Source: Corydoras sp. C115 (Eukaryota; Chordata; Actinopteri; Siluriformes; Callichthyidae). From it: a stretch of DNA of 64,000 nt. The DNA is taken from contig JAFMOC010000190.1 of assembly GCA_019802505.1 (NCBI GenBank), positions 696,501 to 760,500 on the forward strand, read 5' to 3'. Position 1 is the first letter of the stretch, and every line of letters starts with the position of its first letter. The notes beneath the pieces were generated by a model, which did no database searches, had not been told where the DNA came from, and saw nothing but the letters and a program-made list of their open reading frames with translations. A program made the position numbers and the translations under genes. This document shows positions 31,714-41,250 of the stretch, one piece after another.

Positions 31714-31752
31714 TGTTCATTTTAACACACTGCACTCTGCCGGCCAATGAGA

Positions 31753-31861
31753 GTGGGAGACTTCCATTCTCTGAAAATCAGCGTTCATTTCAGCAATCAA
31801 GGACCCCCCTCCTTGATTGCTGAAATGAATGCTGATTTTCAGAGATGGAATAGTCTCCCAC
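31753..31861. repeat. perfect-looking hairpin, about 51-bp arms
   Basis: Left arm GTGGGAGACTTCCATTCTCT... and right arm ...AGAGATGGAATAGTCTCCCAC pair along about 50 bp with only a few mismatches around a short C-rich loop at about 31803-31810. No target duplication or transposase is apparent. Confidence 0.85.
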
Positions 31862-32159
31862 AGGGAAGTTAGCCTGTCTGATGGAGGACAGAGTGTGATA
31901 TAGCCACATGAGAAACCTGGAGTGTTAGGTACCTCACATATATTAAATAAAATGAGTTTTAATGATTTATAATCCATGCAAGGTAAAACTTAAATATGTG
32001 TGGGGGGATTATAACATTCTTCAGAATTGTTTTTTGTGAAGTTAAATGAAAACCATATATGTGTGTGGGTGTGTATAGGGAAAATGTTGATGTGCTGAGT
32101 GGGATTTTTGAAAGGGTTCTAATGAAGAAGAGGGACGGAGTCATTGAAGGGCAGTGGTG

Positions 32160-32550
32160 TCACCACGGAAGGAGGTGTATATGACGTACGCAGGCCCGCG
32201 AAGTTCGAAGGTTGTTTTGGGGAAAACTCTCCAGCTGTTTTCAGGTCCATCCTTACGGACAAAACATAATGGAATATTTTCTTTTTGATGGAATCGGTCC
32301 GTCGACGTCGTGCGGCGATACTACGGCATGCGGAGTGGCAGCGGTGTGACGCGATTTTGGAGTTTATAACTCTTTTCGCTGTTTACCTTCGGAACGCTTC
32401 GTGTTTGGCCCACGGAAAGTGGAGTCGTGGATTTTCTTCGGTGTTCTGGGTTGTGGTCAGAGGAGGCACCCGGGAGAAAAGGTCAGAGGAGGATTTCCAT
32501 TTGTTTCCGAGGATGTCCTAAAAGGATTGGTGAAAGCAGGCTGCGGGAGT
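32160..32550. other. CpG-rich unassigned segment with a short open frame
   Basis: Richer in CpG than its surroundings and contains a 79-codon open frame (32285-32521, plus strand) opening MMESVRRRRAAILRHAEWQR. It ends at the AT palindrome of 32551. It could be a LINE 5' region or other promoter-like repeat; no family is recognised. Confidence 0.3.
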
Positions 32551-32568
32551 GGTGAGATTGATCCTAAA

Positions 32569-32654
<86 letters not shown>

Positions 32655-32672
32655 TTTAGGATCGATCTCACC
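32551..32672. repeat. AT-rich palindrome with unique arms
   Basis: Arms GGTGAGATTGATCCTAAATG (32551-32570) and its inverted partner (32653-32672) differ at one position and enclose a (TA)n core of about 80 bp that is itself self-complementary, so the whole 122 bp can fold. Confidence 0.92.
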
Positions 32673-32689
32673 AACAAGAATCGTTACAA

Positions 32690-32940
32690 GAGTATGCTTA
32701 ATTTTGGTACACAAATACCTAAAACCTTCTGGAGAAATATGAAAAGGGATAGTGGCCTGGTTAAGGCTCTGGGCCGCTTGTTTAACAGAGAAACACTCAC
32801 TTTTTTGAAAATATTACTTATATCCCAAAAACGAACCAAATTAATTTATGGATTCGTCCACTGGGATAGTTTCCAGGGGGTCCCTAAGATAGAGCAGTAG
32901 ATCATCTGCATAAAGGGAGACCTTGCTCTCCACCCAACTT
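32690..32940 (-). pseudogene. L1-type LINE reverse-transcriptase fragment (YADD)
   Basis: On the minus strand near 32935-32835 the reading SKVSLYADDLLLYLRDP shows the reverse-transcriptase catalytic motif, followed by LETIPVDESI. Downstream (lower coordinates) the frame decays. Probably the same L1 copy as 30399-31310. Confidence 0.75.
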
Positions 32941-33667
32941 CACTGAATATCTTTAATAGATGTGGAGGATCAAAGGGCAATTGACAAGGGTCAAGGGACA
33001 AGGAACTAAAGTTGGTTTCACATATGCATGAAGATTATACTTTATGAATAATACAACTAGAAAATTCACTTGACATAACAAGAAATAAACACCTATGTTT
33101 AAATAAGACCATAAATAGGAACTACCCAAATAAAAACATAATATCAAATTTATAATTAAATCTTTTTCAAGAGTTTAATAAAAGTGCCATAAAACTAGCG
33201 TGAAAAATGATCAGCTTGGAGCTACTTGAGTCTTTCAGCGAGGTCACTCCCTGTAAGCTATATGTTGTAGCATGTGTAGTCTCTTAATGCTGAAATCCTT
33301 AAACAAGGCAATCGTCTCTTTATAAATTAGACAAACACAATTGCTTCGATATTCAGTGAAGTAATTGCCAACGCACCTGAAAGCGGCAGCCCTCACTGTC
33401 AACTTTTTTCTTTATTAAAAAAATTGCAGAAATAATATAAAAATTATATAAAAATGGTTCAGGCATAGAAGCAGAAACAAATAGTATTAGAATGATGCTG
33501 CCATCATGTGGTAAAAAAAGGAATTACGTTAAAAAGTTTTATGATTTATTCTGAGAGAGCTAGCGAGCCATAAATTACACATTACAAGACTGAAGTCGAG
33601 GGCCGTTTCGGATCTGACGGCGGCCCGTGAGTGGCCTGCGAACCGGACCTTGGACATCCCTTGGACG
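32941..33667. other. no gene recognised
   Basis: AT-rich sequence between the L1 piece and the SINE end that borders the inverted repeat. Confidence 0.4.
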
Positions 33668-33765
33668 AACGTTCTCCCCTGGATGGGCATGGGGAACCCC
33701 CCCGCGATAAAGGATAGGATAAAGCAGAAGGTAATGGGATAAAGCGGAAGGTAATGGATGGATGG
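33668..33765 (+). mobile_element. Mermaid-like SINE 3' fragment
   Basis: Only the end is present: ACGTTCTCCCCTGGATGGGC and a duplicated GGATAAAGCAGAAGGTAATGG, then GGATGGATGG. It directly abuts the left boundary of the large inverted repeat. Confidence 0.8.
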
Positions 33766-35261
33766 ATAACTAATAAATAATCAAACAAAATGAATATAAC
33801 AGATTGAAAAAAGGATAAATACACTCATAAAAGGACAATTTTAAAGAGGACAGAAGGGGGAATAAGGGATCTGATGTTTCTAAACCCTAAAAACGCCCCT
33901 GGTTCACCGTTTTCCTTTACTGTTCAGATGTATCTGCGGCCCTCTCCTTGTGATGAGGCCGTGGCTCCGAGCGAGCCTCCGATGACATGAGGTCGCGTCT
34001 ACGCACGCGAAAATAGATATAGATGCCCTCAAAATTGAGTTGCTGACATCGTTGAGGAATGACATCTATGACATTTTTTAAAAAAGAGCATCGGGAAACG
34101 CTCGGGGACACTTTGGCCAATATTCAGCTCGACCTACAAACTTTGAAGACGCAACTAGCGAACGACAAAGCACCTATAGATGCTACGATGTCGGAATTCA
34201 AAAATACGGTCGGAGATATGGTCACTGTGTGCTCCGATGATATCGCAACAATGAAGACCACCATCAAAACCCACACAGCCAACATGACCAAGCTGGAAGA
34301 CAAGTGTGAGGACTTGGAATCCAGGTCACAGTGGAACAATATTCATATAGTGGGTGTTCCAGAGGGCCCTGACTCCTGCTCAAATCCCAGGATCGTCCAC
34401 GAGCAGGGGTGTGCAGATTTCACTATTATTGTGATTTTGTTGACATTCTGCGCAGAGCTAAAAATTTCAGCAGATAAAATATCAGACTTTAATATATCAG
34501 TCTTCCCCAATTACACCGCCAAGATTGCTCGGGCTCGTGCCACTTTGACGAGGTCCGGCGGCAGCTTCGTGGAATGGACCGGGGTCGGTATGGCCTCTTT
34601 TATCCTGCACGGCTGCGCACTCCTCACAAGCTGGCACCCAGAGTCGTCGGCCGCATGCTAGCGCCAGTGTTGTTTAGTGAAGAATCTCACTGTTTATCTC
34701 TGGCACCTGGTTAAAGGGCCAGTAGCGCACGCTCTGCAGATTTAATAGAGGTGCGTCTACGGTAGTCCATTCATCCGATCTCTGGCGCTGGTGTGTTGAC
34801 AGTGTTGTTTTGTTTTGGGTTTTGTTTTGTTTTCGGTTTCATTTTGTTATTATACTTGTCATATTGTGCTTCGGGTTTGTCCCACCTTTCGTTTAATAGA
34901 TATATGCTGAATAAACATTTAACCATCTCCTGGAACCCAGGAGGGTGCAGGGTAGTACCCAATACTTGAGTTGGGAGGGATATGGACCGAGGAACATTCA
35001 TGGGTGCCAGCCTGCCATATCTTAGATCCTGAGCTTATCTTTGAGTTCCGCAGATATCGGGCCTTAGGAGCTATCCCTAGAGGGAGGGGTTACTATTAGG
35101 AGACCTGCTGGCAAACCTTACACCCTATCCCAGCATCACAGGTCTCAGATAGGAACACCCATGCCTCAAATAACAGACCTGGTAATTAACAGTGATTGGC
35201 TTTAGCCACACGCACTCTCAAGCAAGTTTGCCGCTTGCGGGCACTTCTATCTATCTATCTA

Positions 35262-35294
<33 letters not shown>

Positions 35295-36034
35295 TTTTTT
35301 ATAGACGCCCTTACGGCTGGCGCTCTTTTCAGTTGTTTAATTCTGTGTTTTGCTTTGTTTATTCCTCGCTCTTTGTTCTTTAATAAATATTTTTGTTTTA
35401 TCTCTTTACTAATTGTCTCATTTTGGGTCCAATTTAGACAGTTCATAACAACGGGACTGGAACTGGAAGCACTTGGAATAAGTATAATAATCTTGGGAGG
35501 ATATTCATATGTATAGATTCTGTTCATCCAGTCATGAACAAAGGTCATTCTGACCATCGGCCCATTATTAATATTATGAATTATCCCTCTTAGTGGTTAG
35601 CACATTCGCCTCCCAGCGCTAGGGATACCTGGTTCAAATCCCTATTGTAGTTAGTATATATAAACTGTGTTACAAATTATTATGCAAATAATTTTTTCTT
35701 AGATTGTACAAAATTACCTATATGAATTGTAGTCTTTGTAATTTTCCAGTCATCAACTATTAGAATACAATTGATGGTGGCTACACTGCTCTACTGCAGT
35801 GGTGGTCGCTTTGTTGAAGATGAGTTCATCTTCAATGGAGAAGGAACCGCACTTGAACCGGTGTCATCGGACCCTTCAGCCCAAACCCAAATCCCAGGAT
35901 CGTCCACGAGCAGGGGTGTGCAGATTTCACCATTATTGTGATTTTGTTGACATTCTGCGCAGAGCTAAACAATTTCAGCAGATAAAATATCAGACTTTAA
36001 TATATCAGTCTTCCCCAATTACACCGCCAAGATT
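33766..36034 (+). repeat. left arm of a 6-kb inverted repeat
   Basis: Runs from ATAACTAATAAATAATCAAA to TTACACCGCCAAGATT and is mirrored on the other side of a 249-bp spacer. Contents: L1 ORF1 sequence, an L1-like duplicated segment (34384-34640 and 35880-36140), an (ATCT)n(GTCT)n microsatellite (35246-35293), a SINE head (35589-35646) and a MITE end (35666-35780). Compared with the right arm it lacks about 126 bp near 34384 and about 200 bp near 33925. Confidence 0.93.
34059..34661 (+). pseudogene. L1 ORF1 fragment (left arm)
   Basis: L1 ORF1 proteins are trimeric RNA-binding coiled-coil proteins. The 5' half reads as heptad-rich coiled coil (LANIQLDLQTLKTQL, IATMKTTIKTHTANMTKLED), then the conserved entry to the RNA-recognition domain, DLESRSQWNNIHIVGVPEG. 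A 126-bp deletion after DSCS removes the start of the C-terminal domain and shifts the frame, so the last 90 codons are out of frame. Confidence 0.8.
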
Positions 36035-36056
36035 GCTCGGGCTCGTGCCACTTTGA
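35799..36056 (+). pseudogene. L1 ORF1 C-terminal fragment (left arm, inner copy)
   Basis: Reads KEPHLNRCHRTLQPKPKSQD and RPRAGVCRFHHYCDFVDILR, the C-terminal domain of L1 ORF1p, where the family shows an Arg-Ala-His-Arg then Arg-Pro-Arg pattern followed by a Phe-His-Tyr strand. It is a second copy of part of the 34384 region, directly repeated within the arm. Confidence 0.75.
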
Positions 36057-36283
36057 CGAGGTCCGGCGGCAGCTTCGTGGAATGGACCGGGGTCGGTATG
36101 GCCTCTTTTATCCTGCACGGCTGCGCACTCCTCACAAGCGCAGCCTGTCTGAACAATGGGGGTGCAGCGCGGTGCGGTGAGGAAATAGTGAGCCAGGCAA
36201 CCAGGTAAGCGAATACAAAAGCTTTATTAGCTTTAGCGCAGCGGGAACGCCACTGGAGGAGACGCGATCCGAGATAAACCCAA
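36035..36283. other. spacer of the inverted repeat, with an LTR fragment
   Basis: The left half continues the ORF1-linked segment. The right half (36152-36280) matches the GC-rich LTR of copy E3: GTGCAGCGCGGTGCGGTG, GTGAGCCAGGCAACCAGGTA and AAGCTTTATTAGCTTTAGC. The LTR piece therefore sits exactly at the turning point. Confidence 0.8.
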
Positions 36284-36484
36284 AATCTTGGCGGTGTAAA
36301 TCTGCTGAAATTGTTTAGCTCTGCGCAGAATGTCAACAAAATCACAATAATAGTGAAATCTGCACACCCCTGCTCGTGGACGATCCTGGGATTTGGGTTT
36401 GGGCTGAAGGGTCCGATGACACCGGTTCAAGTGCGGTTCCTTCTCCATTGAAGATGAACTCATCTTCAACAAAGCGACCACCAC
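36233..36484 (-). pseudogene. L1 ORF1 C-terminal fragment (right arm, inner copy)
   Basis: Mirror of 35799-36056; reads RPRAGVCRFHYYCDFVDILR, keeping the Tyr where the left copy has His. Confidence 0.75.
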
Positions 36485-37498
36485 TGCAGTAGAGCAGTGT
36501 AGCCACCATCAATTGTATTCTAATAGTTGATGACTGGAAAATTACAAAGACTACAATTCATATAGGTAATTTTGTACAATCTAAGAAAAAATTATTTGCA
36601 TAATAATTTGTAACACAGTTTATATATACTAACTACAATAGGGATTTGAACCAGGTATCCCTAGCGCTGGGAGGCGAATGTGCTAACCACTAAGAGGGAT
36701 AATTCATAATATTAATAATGGGCCGATGGTCAGAATGACCTTTGTTCATGACTGGATGAACAGAATCTATACATATGAATATCCTCCCAAGATTATTATA
36801 CTTATTCCAAGTGCTTCCAGTTCCAGTCCCGTTGTTATGAACTGTCTAAATTGGACCCAAAATGAGACAATTAGTAAAGAGATAAAACAAAAATATTTAT
36901 TAAAGAACAAAGAGCGAGGAATAAACAAAGCAAAACACAGAATTAAACAACTGAAAAGAGCGCCAGCCGTAAGGGCGTCTATAAAAAAATAGACAGACAG
37001 ACAGACAGACAGATAGATAGAAGTGCCCGCAAGCGGCAAACTTGCTTGAGAGTGCGTGTGGCTAAAGCCAATCACTGTTAATTACCAGGTCTGTTATTTG
37101 AGGCCTGGGAGTTCCTATCTGAGACCTGTGATGCTGGGATAGGGTGTAAGGTTTGCCAGCAGGTCTCCTAATAGTAACCCTTCCCTCTAGGGATAGCTCC
37201 TAAGGCCCGATATCTGCGGAACTCAAAGATAAGCTCAGGATCTAAGATATGGCAGACTGGCACCCATGAATGTTCCTCGGTCCATATCCCTCCCAACTCA
37301 AGTATTGGGTACTACCCTGCACCCTCCTGGGTTCCAGGAGATGGTTAAATGTATATTCAGCATATATCTATTAAACGAAAGGTGGGACAAACCCGAAGCA
37401 CAATATGACAAGTATAATAACAAAATGAAACCGAAAACAAAACAAAACCCAAAACAAAACAACACTGTCAACACACCAGCGCCAGAGATCGGATGAAT

Positions 37499-38416
37499 GA
37501 TACAAGCCAACACGTGAGCTCCGATCTCAAGGTGCTGGTCTACTCTTAGCTCCTAGAATAAATAAAATTACTGCTGGTGGAAGAGCGTTCTCCCACAAGG
37601 CTCCTCAACTTTGGAATAGCCTTCCAGTTACTGTTCGTGATTCTGAATCACTATTAATCTTTAAAAATAAATTAAAAACACATTTATTTAATCTTGCGTT
37701 TAATTAATCCCCTGTAGATAAAGATGTAGATCTCAGACTTGAGTGTTGGGGGGGTAATCTGTGATCAGTGTATGCTGTCGTTTCACCTCTTCACCCACCT
37801 CATCATTAATGGGGGGGGGGGGGGGGGTGTGGCGCTGAAATTATGCTGTTCCGGGGCGCCATCCCAACTATGTAGAGTCTGCAGTATCTGCCTCTTTTAG
37901 TTATGCTGCTCTAGTCAGTGATGCCGGAGTCACATGCTGCACTGTGTCAATTAATTACTTATTAATTAAATGCCGTGCTTTATTATTAGCTTTAACTGCC
38001 TTCCTTGTCTGTTTCTTTTGAGGTGTGACTGGCTTCCTGGAGACCTTCATCCATGGCTCTGCTGATGAATACTGTATGGAACCTTACAAGGCGGTCCTGC
38101 AGGACGCCCCCTAATGGACTCACATATAGTTTTCCAGTTGTTAGTTTTTCCATTTGTTTAATATCTGTACATGGCTGTCCTACACTGTTGTTGCTGCCTG
38201 GCCGCTCAAGGAGGATGAGTCCCCCACTGAGTCTTGGTCCTCCCAAGGTTTCTTCCTTAAATAACAACATAAAAGGGAGTTTTTTCTTGCCACTGTCGCT
38301 TCGGCTTGCTCTTTGGGGGTTTAAAGGCTTTTCATTCTGTGAAGCTGCTTTGTGACAATGTACAGTTGTAAAAAGCGCTATATAAATAAATTACTTGAAC
38401 TTGAACTTGAACTTGA
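37499..38416 (+). mobile_element. 5'-truncated L2 LINE inserted in the right arm
   Basis: Begins in the 3' part of ORF2 (ACTGCTGGTGGAAGAGCGTT region, coding AVGRAFSHKAPQLWNS-type residues), continues through the 3' untranslated part with a poly-G run near 37809, and ends TATATAAATAAATTACTTGA plus ACTTGA repeats. Flanked by TGAATG-type sequence on both sides (about 37493-37498 and 38414-38419). The left arm has the uninterrupted site (near 34770). Confidence 0.9.
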
Positions 38417-38709
38417 ATGGACTACCGTAGACGCACCTCTATTAAATCTGCAGAGCGTGCGCTACTGGCCCTTTAACCAGGTGCCAGAGATAAACAGTGA
38501 GATTCTTCACTAAACAACACTGGCGCTAGCATGCGGCCGACGACTCTGGGTGCCAGCTTGTGAGGAGTGCGCAGCCGTGCAGGATAAAAGAGGCCATACC
38601 GACCCCGGTCCATTCCACGAAGCTGCCGCCGGACCTCGTCAAAGTGGCACGAACCTGAGCAATCTTGGCGGTGTAATTGGGGAAGACTGATATATTAAAG
38701 TCTGATATT

Positions 38710-39225
38710 TTATCTGCTGAAATTTTTAGCTCTGCGCAGAATGTCAACAAAATCACAATAATAGTGAAATCTGCACACCCCTGCTCGTGGACGATCCTGG
38801 GATTTGGGTTTGGGCTGAAGGGTCCGATGACACCGGTTCAAGTGCGGTTCCTTCTCCATTGAAGATGAACTCATCTTCAACAAAGCGACCACCACTGCAG
38901 TAGAGCAGGAGTCAGGGCCCTCCGGAACACCCACTATATGAATATTGTTCCACTGTGACCTGGATTCCAAGTCCTCACACTTGTCTTCCAGCTTGGTCAT
39001 GTTGGCTGTGTGGGTTTTGATGGTGGTCTTCATTGTTGCGATATCATCGGAGCACACAGTGACCGTATCTCCGACCGTATTTTTGAATTCCGACATCGTA
39101 GCATCTATAGGTGCTTTGTCGTTCGCTAGTTGCGTCTTCATAGTTTGTAGGTCGAGCTGAATATTGGCCAAAGTGTCCCCGAGCGTTTCCCGATGCTCTT
39201 TTTTAAAAAATGTCATAGATGTCAT
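38710..39225 (-). pseudogene. L1 ORF1 fragment, longest surviving copy (right arm)
   Basis: 171 codons with the coiled coil (LANIQLDLQTMKTQL), DLESRSQWNNIHIVGVPEG, then uninterrupted passage into the C-terminal domain (RTLQPKPKSQDRPRAG, FHYYCDFVDILRRAK). It stops early after NFSR, so the final part of ORF1p is missing. It lacks the 126-bp deletion of the left arm. Confidence 0.82.
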
Positions 39226-39744
39226 TCCTCAACGATGTCAGCAACTCAATTTTGAGGGCATCTATATCTATTTTCGCGTGCGTAGACGCGACCTCATGTC
39301 ATCGGAGGCTCGCTCGGGGCCACGGCCTCATCACAAGGAGAGGGCCGCAGATACATCTGAACAGTACTGCGAGTTTTAGGAGTTTTCCAGACATTTTACT
39401 TAATACTAAAGTTACTATTCAGCAACATACAGTACTACAAAGTCAAATAGTAATACACATATTACTAAACAGTGCATATTTAATACAATTTTAATAGAAA
39501 TTGGCAGGAGCTTACAAACTCAAGTCCTACTCCATGAGTGCTCAGCAGTGCCAAAGAGACCTTTTTAAAGGAAAACGGTGAACCAGGGGCGTTTTTAGGG
39601 TTTAGAAACATCAGATCCCTTATTCCCCCTTCTGTCCTCTTTAAAATTGTCCTTTTATGAGTGTATTTATCCTTTTTTCAATCTGTTATATTCATTTTGT
39701 TTGATTATTTATTAGTTATGTGTCACCCCGATGTGACACATTAT

Positions 39745-40360
39745 TAATTCTAAATACTAAATTGCTCCAGCTAGTTCCCGTACCACCACACAGGTGGCAG
39801 GGGATCATCTCTGTCATGATCCTCTTTCCCATTAACCCAACTCTAACTGCTGCTCTTGGTCCTAAATATAAAGTTTGAATCCACTTTATAAAATTTTGGC
39901 CAAATCCCATAGTATGAGTCAAGGTTTGTTAAATACATTTCCAGGAGAGGTGGTCAAACACCTATTCCTCTTCTAAGGACACTATGATTGCTTCATCTCC
40001 CTCTGCAACATGGCTCATAATATTTAAAAGTCTGCGGACAGTGTTACCTGAATAGTGTTCAGGTATGAATCTTTTTGAAAGAATCAATGTTTGTTTTTTA
40101 TCACAATTAAGGAGTAATATGGGTCAGTATGAGCTACACTCTGTAGGATCCTTCCCTTCTTTATGAATTACAGTAATAAAGGCATCTTTCCACGAGGGAA
40201 CCAGATGACCTGTAGCTAGTACACACTTATGTGTTTGTGTTAAAATAGGGCATACTATGTCTATGAATTTCTTATGAAACTCGTTAGTGTAATCATCTGG
40301 ACCTGGACTCTTACTGCAAATTTTACTCCCAACTAAATGTTTGTTTACAGTAACTTGTTC
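39745..40360 (-). pseudogene. L1-type LINE reverse-transcriptase fragment (fingers/palm)
   Basis: On the minus strand: GPDDYTNEF-type residues near 40310, a WKDAFITVIHKEG-type region near 40180, then MGFGQNFIKWIQTLYLGPRA near 39900. This is the order of an L1 reverse transcriptase before its catalytic YADD. The frame is broken. Its continuation may be at 32690-32940, across the inverted repeat. Confidence 0.65.
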
Positions 40361-40374
40361 AGACCACTCCTATT

Positions 40375-40468
40375 TGGACCACTCCTATTTGCTATATATA
40401 TAATATATGCTTCTATTGGGATAAATTATTCTTAAACATGTAAATAATCTCGGTGTCTTTATTGATTC
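40375..40468 (+). pseudogene. L2 LINE fragment, left of the chimeric LTR element
   Basis: Reads LLFAIYIIYASIGINYS-like and, after a gap, VNNLGVFIDS, both present in order in the L2 copy at 47999-50993. The LTR at 40469 interrupts it. Confidence 0.65.
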
Positions 40469-40859
40469 TGTCAGGGTTGGGAGTGTTACGTCACTCCCCC
40501 GTTTTCATTTCGGTTGTTGCCCGTTCCGGGTTCCCGTAGGTAGGGCCCATCCCCTTGAGCTGGGATTGGGTCCTACCTAATCACATGTGGTCTGCTGACT
40601 TCTCTTAAGTGCGCATGCGCCCCGAGTCAGCAGGCCAGCATTGCGTGTAATCGGTGTATGTTATTCATATGCTTACGTTACTCTGGGGTAAAGTGTTTTG
40701 TTTGCGTTCGGCGTTACGTCACCTCCGTCACAGTTCGGATTATTCTTTTCATTTATTAAATATTTTTCTACGACTTACCTGGTCGCCTGGCTCGCTCCTT
40801 CCACGACATCACACCGCGCAGTGCCGCCTTTGGATGGATGGCGCCCCCCCATTGTGACA
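40469..40859 (+). mobile_element. 5' LTR of GC-rich element, copy E2
   Basis: 391 bp, from TGTCAGGGTTGGGAGTGTTA to CCCCATTGTGACA (short TGTCA/TGACA inverted ends). It includes TTATTAAATATTTTT, with an AT-rich box near 40755. It is followed by GAATGCTGGCCTCACAACC, where a tRNA primer site would be expected (TGGCCTCA). The same order of LTR end then GAATGCTGGCCTCA is seen at copy E4. Confidence 0.85.
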
Positions 40860-41019
40860 GAATGCTGGCCTCACAACCTAGCTGAGTCCAGGCTCCTTCG
40901 TCCAGGTAAGCGCGTCTTTGTTTATCCGCCGCTGCCGCGTATCCCGTTCCTCGGTCCTTCCCGGCAATCGGTTCTAGTTCTGCCGCTTCTCCGGCCGCCT
41001 GTAGCGTGCATTCCGGCTA

Positions 41020-41250
41020 CTAGCATCCTCGGCGCTAGCCCCGCCATTAGCTTATTCCCCGGCTGCAGCATCGGCTTCTTTAGCTCGGCGCTAACCCTGT
41101 CAATAGCTTATTTTCCAGCTGCAGCATCGGCTTCTTTAGCTCGGCGCTAGCCCCGCCATTAGCTTATTCCCCGGCTGCAGCATCTGCTTCTTTAGCTTGG
41201 CGCTAGCCCCGCCAATAGCTTATTTTCCAGCTGCAGCATCGGCTTCTTTA
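41020..41250 (+). repeat. 56-bp tandem repeat leader of copy E2
   Basis: About four units on the plus strand, each with CGGCTGCAGCATCGGCTTCT and GCGCTAGCCCCGCCATTAGC-type halves. The array is cut by an L2 at 41251 and resumes at 42664. Confidence 0.85.

Larger units (their letters stand above)
36284..39719 (-). repeat. right arm of the 6-kb inverted repeat
   Basis: Mirror of 33766-36034, near-identical by eye with scattered substitutions. It is longer because it carries an L2 insertion (37499-38416) and about 200 bp (39367-39568) not found on the left, and lacks about 46 bp near 36299. The mirrored pieces include a SINE head at 36637-36694 and a shorter tetranucleotide repeat at 36989-37021. 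Confidence 0.93.

Noticed and set aside
34059..34661. Host coiled-coil protein of 200 codons
   Set aside because: The DLESRSQWNNIHIVGVPEG pattern and the following domain are those of L1 ORF1; the copy is broken by a deletion.
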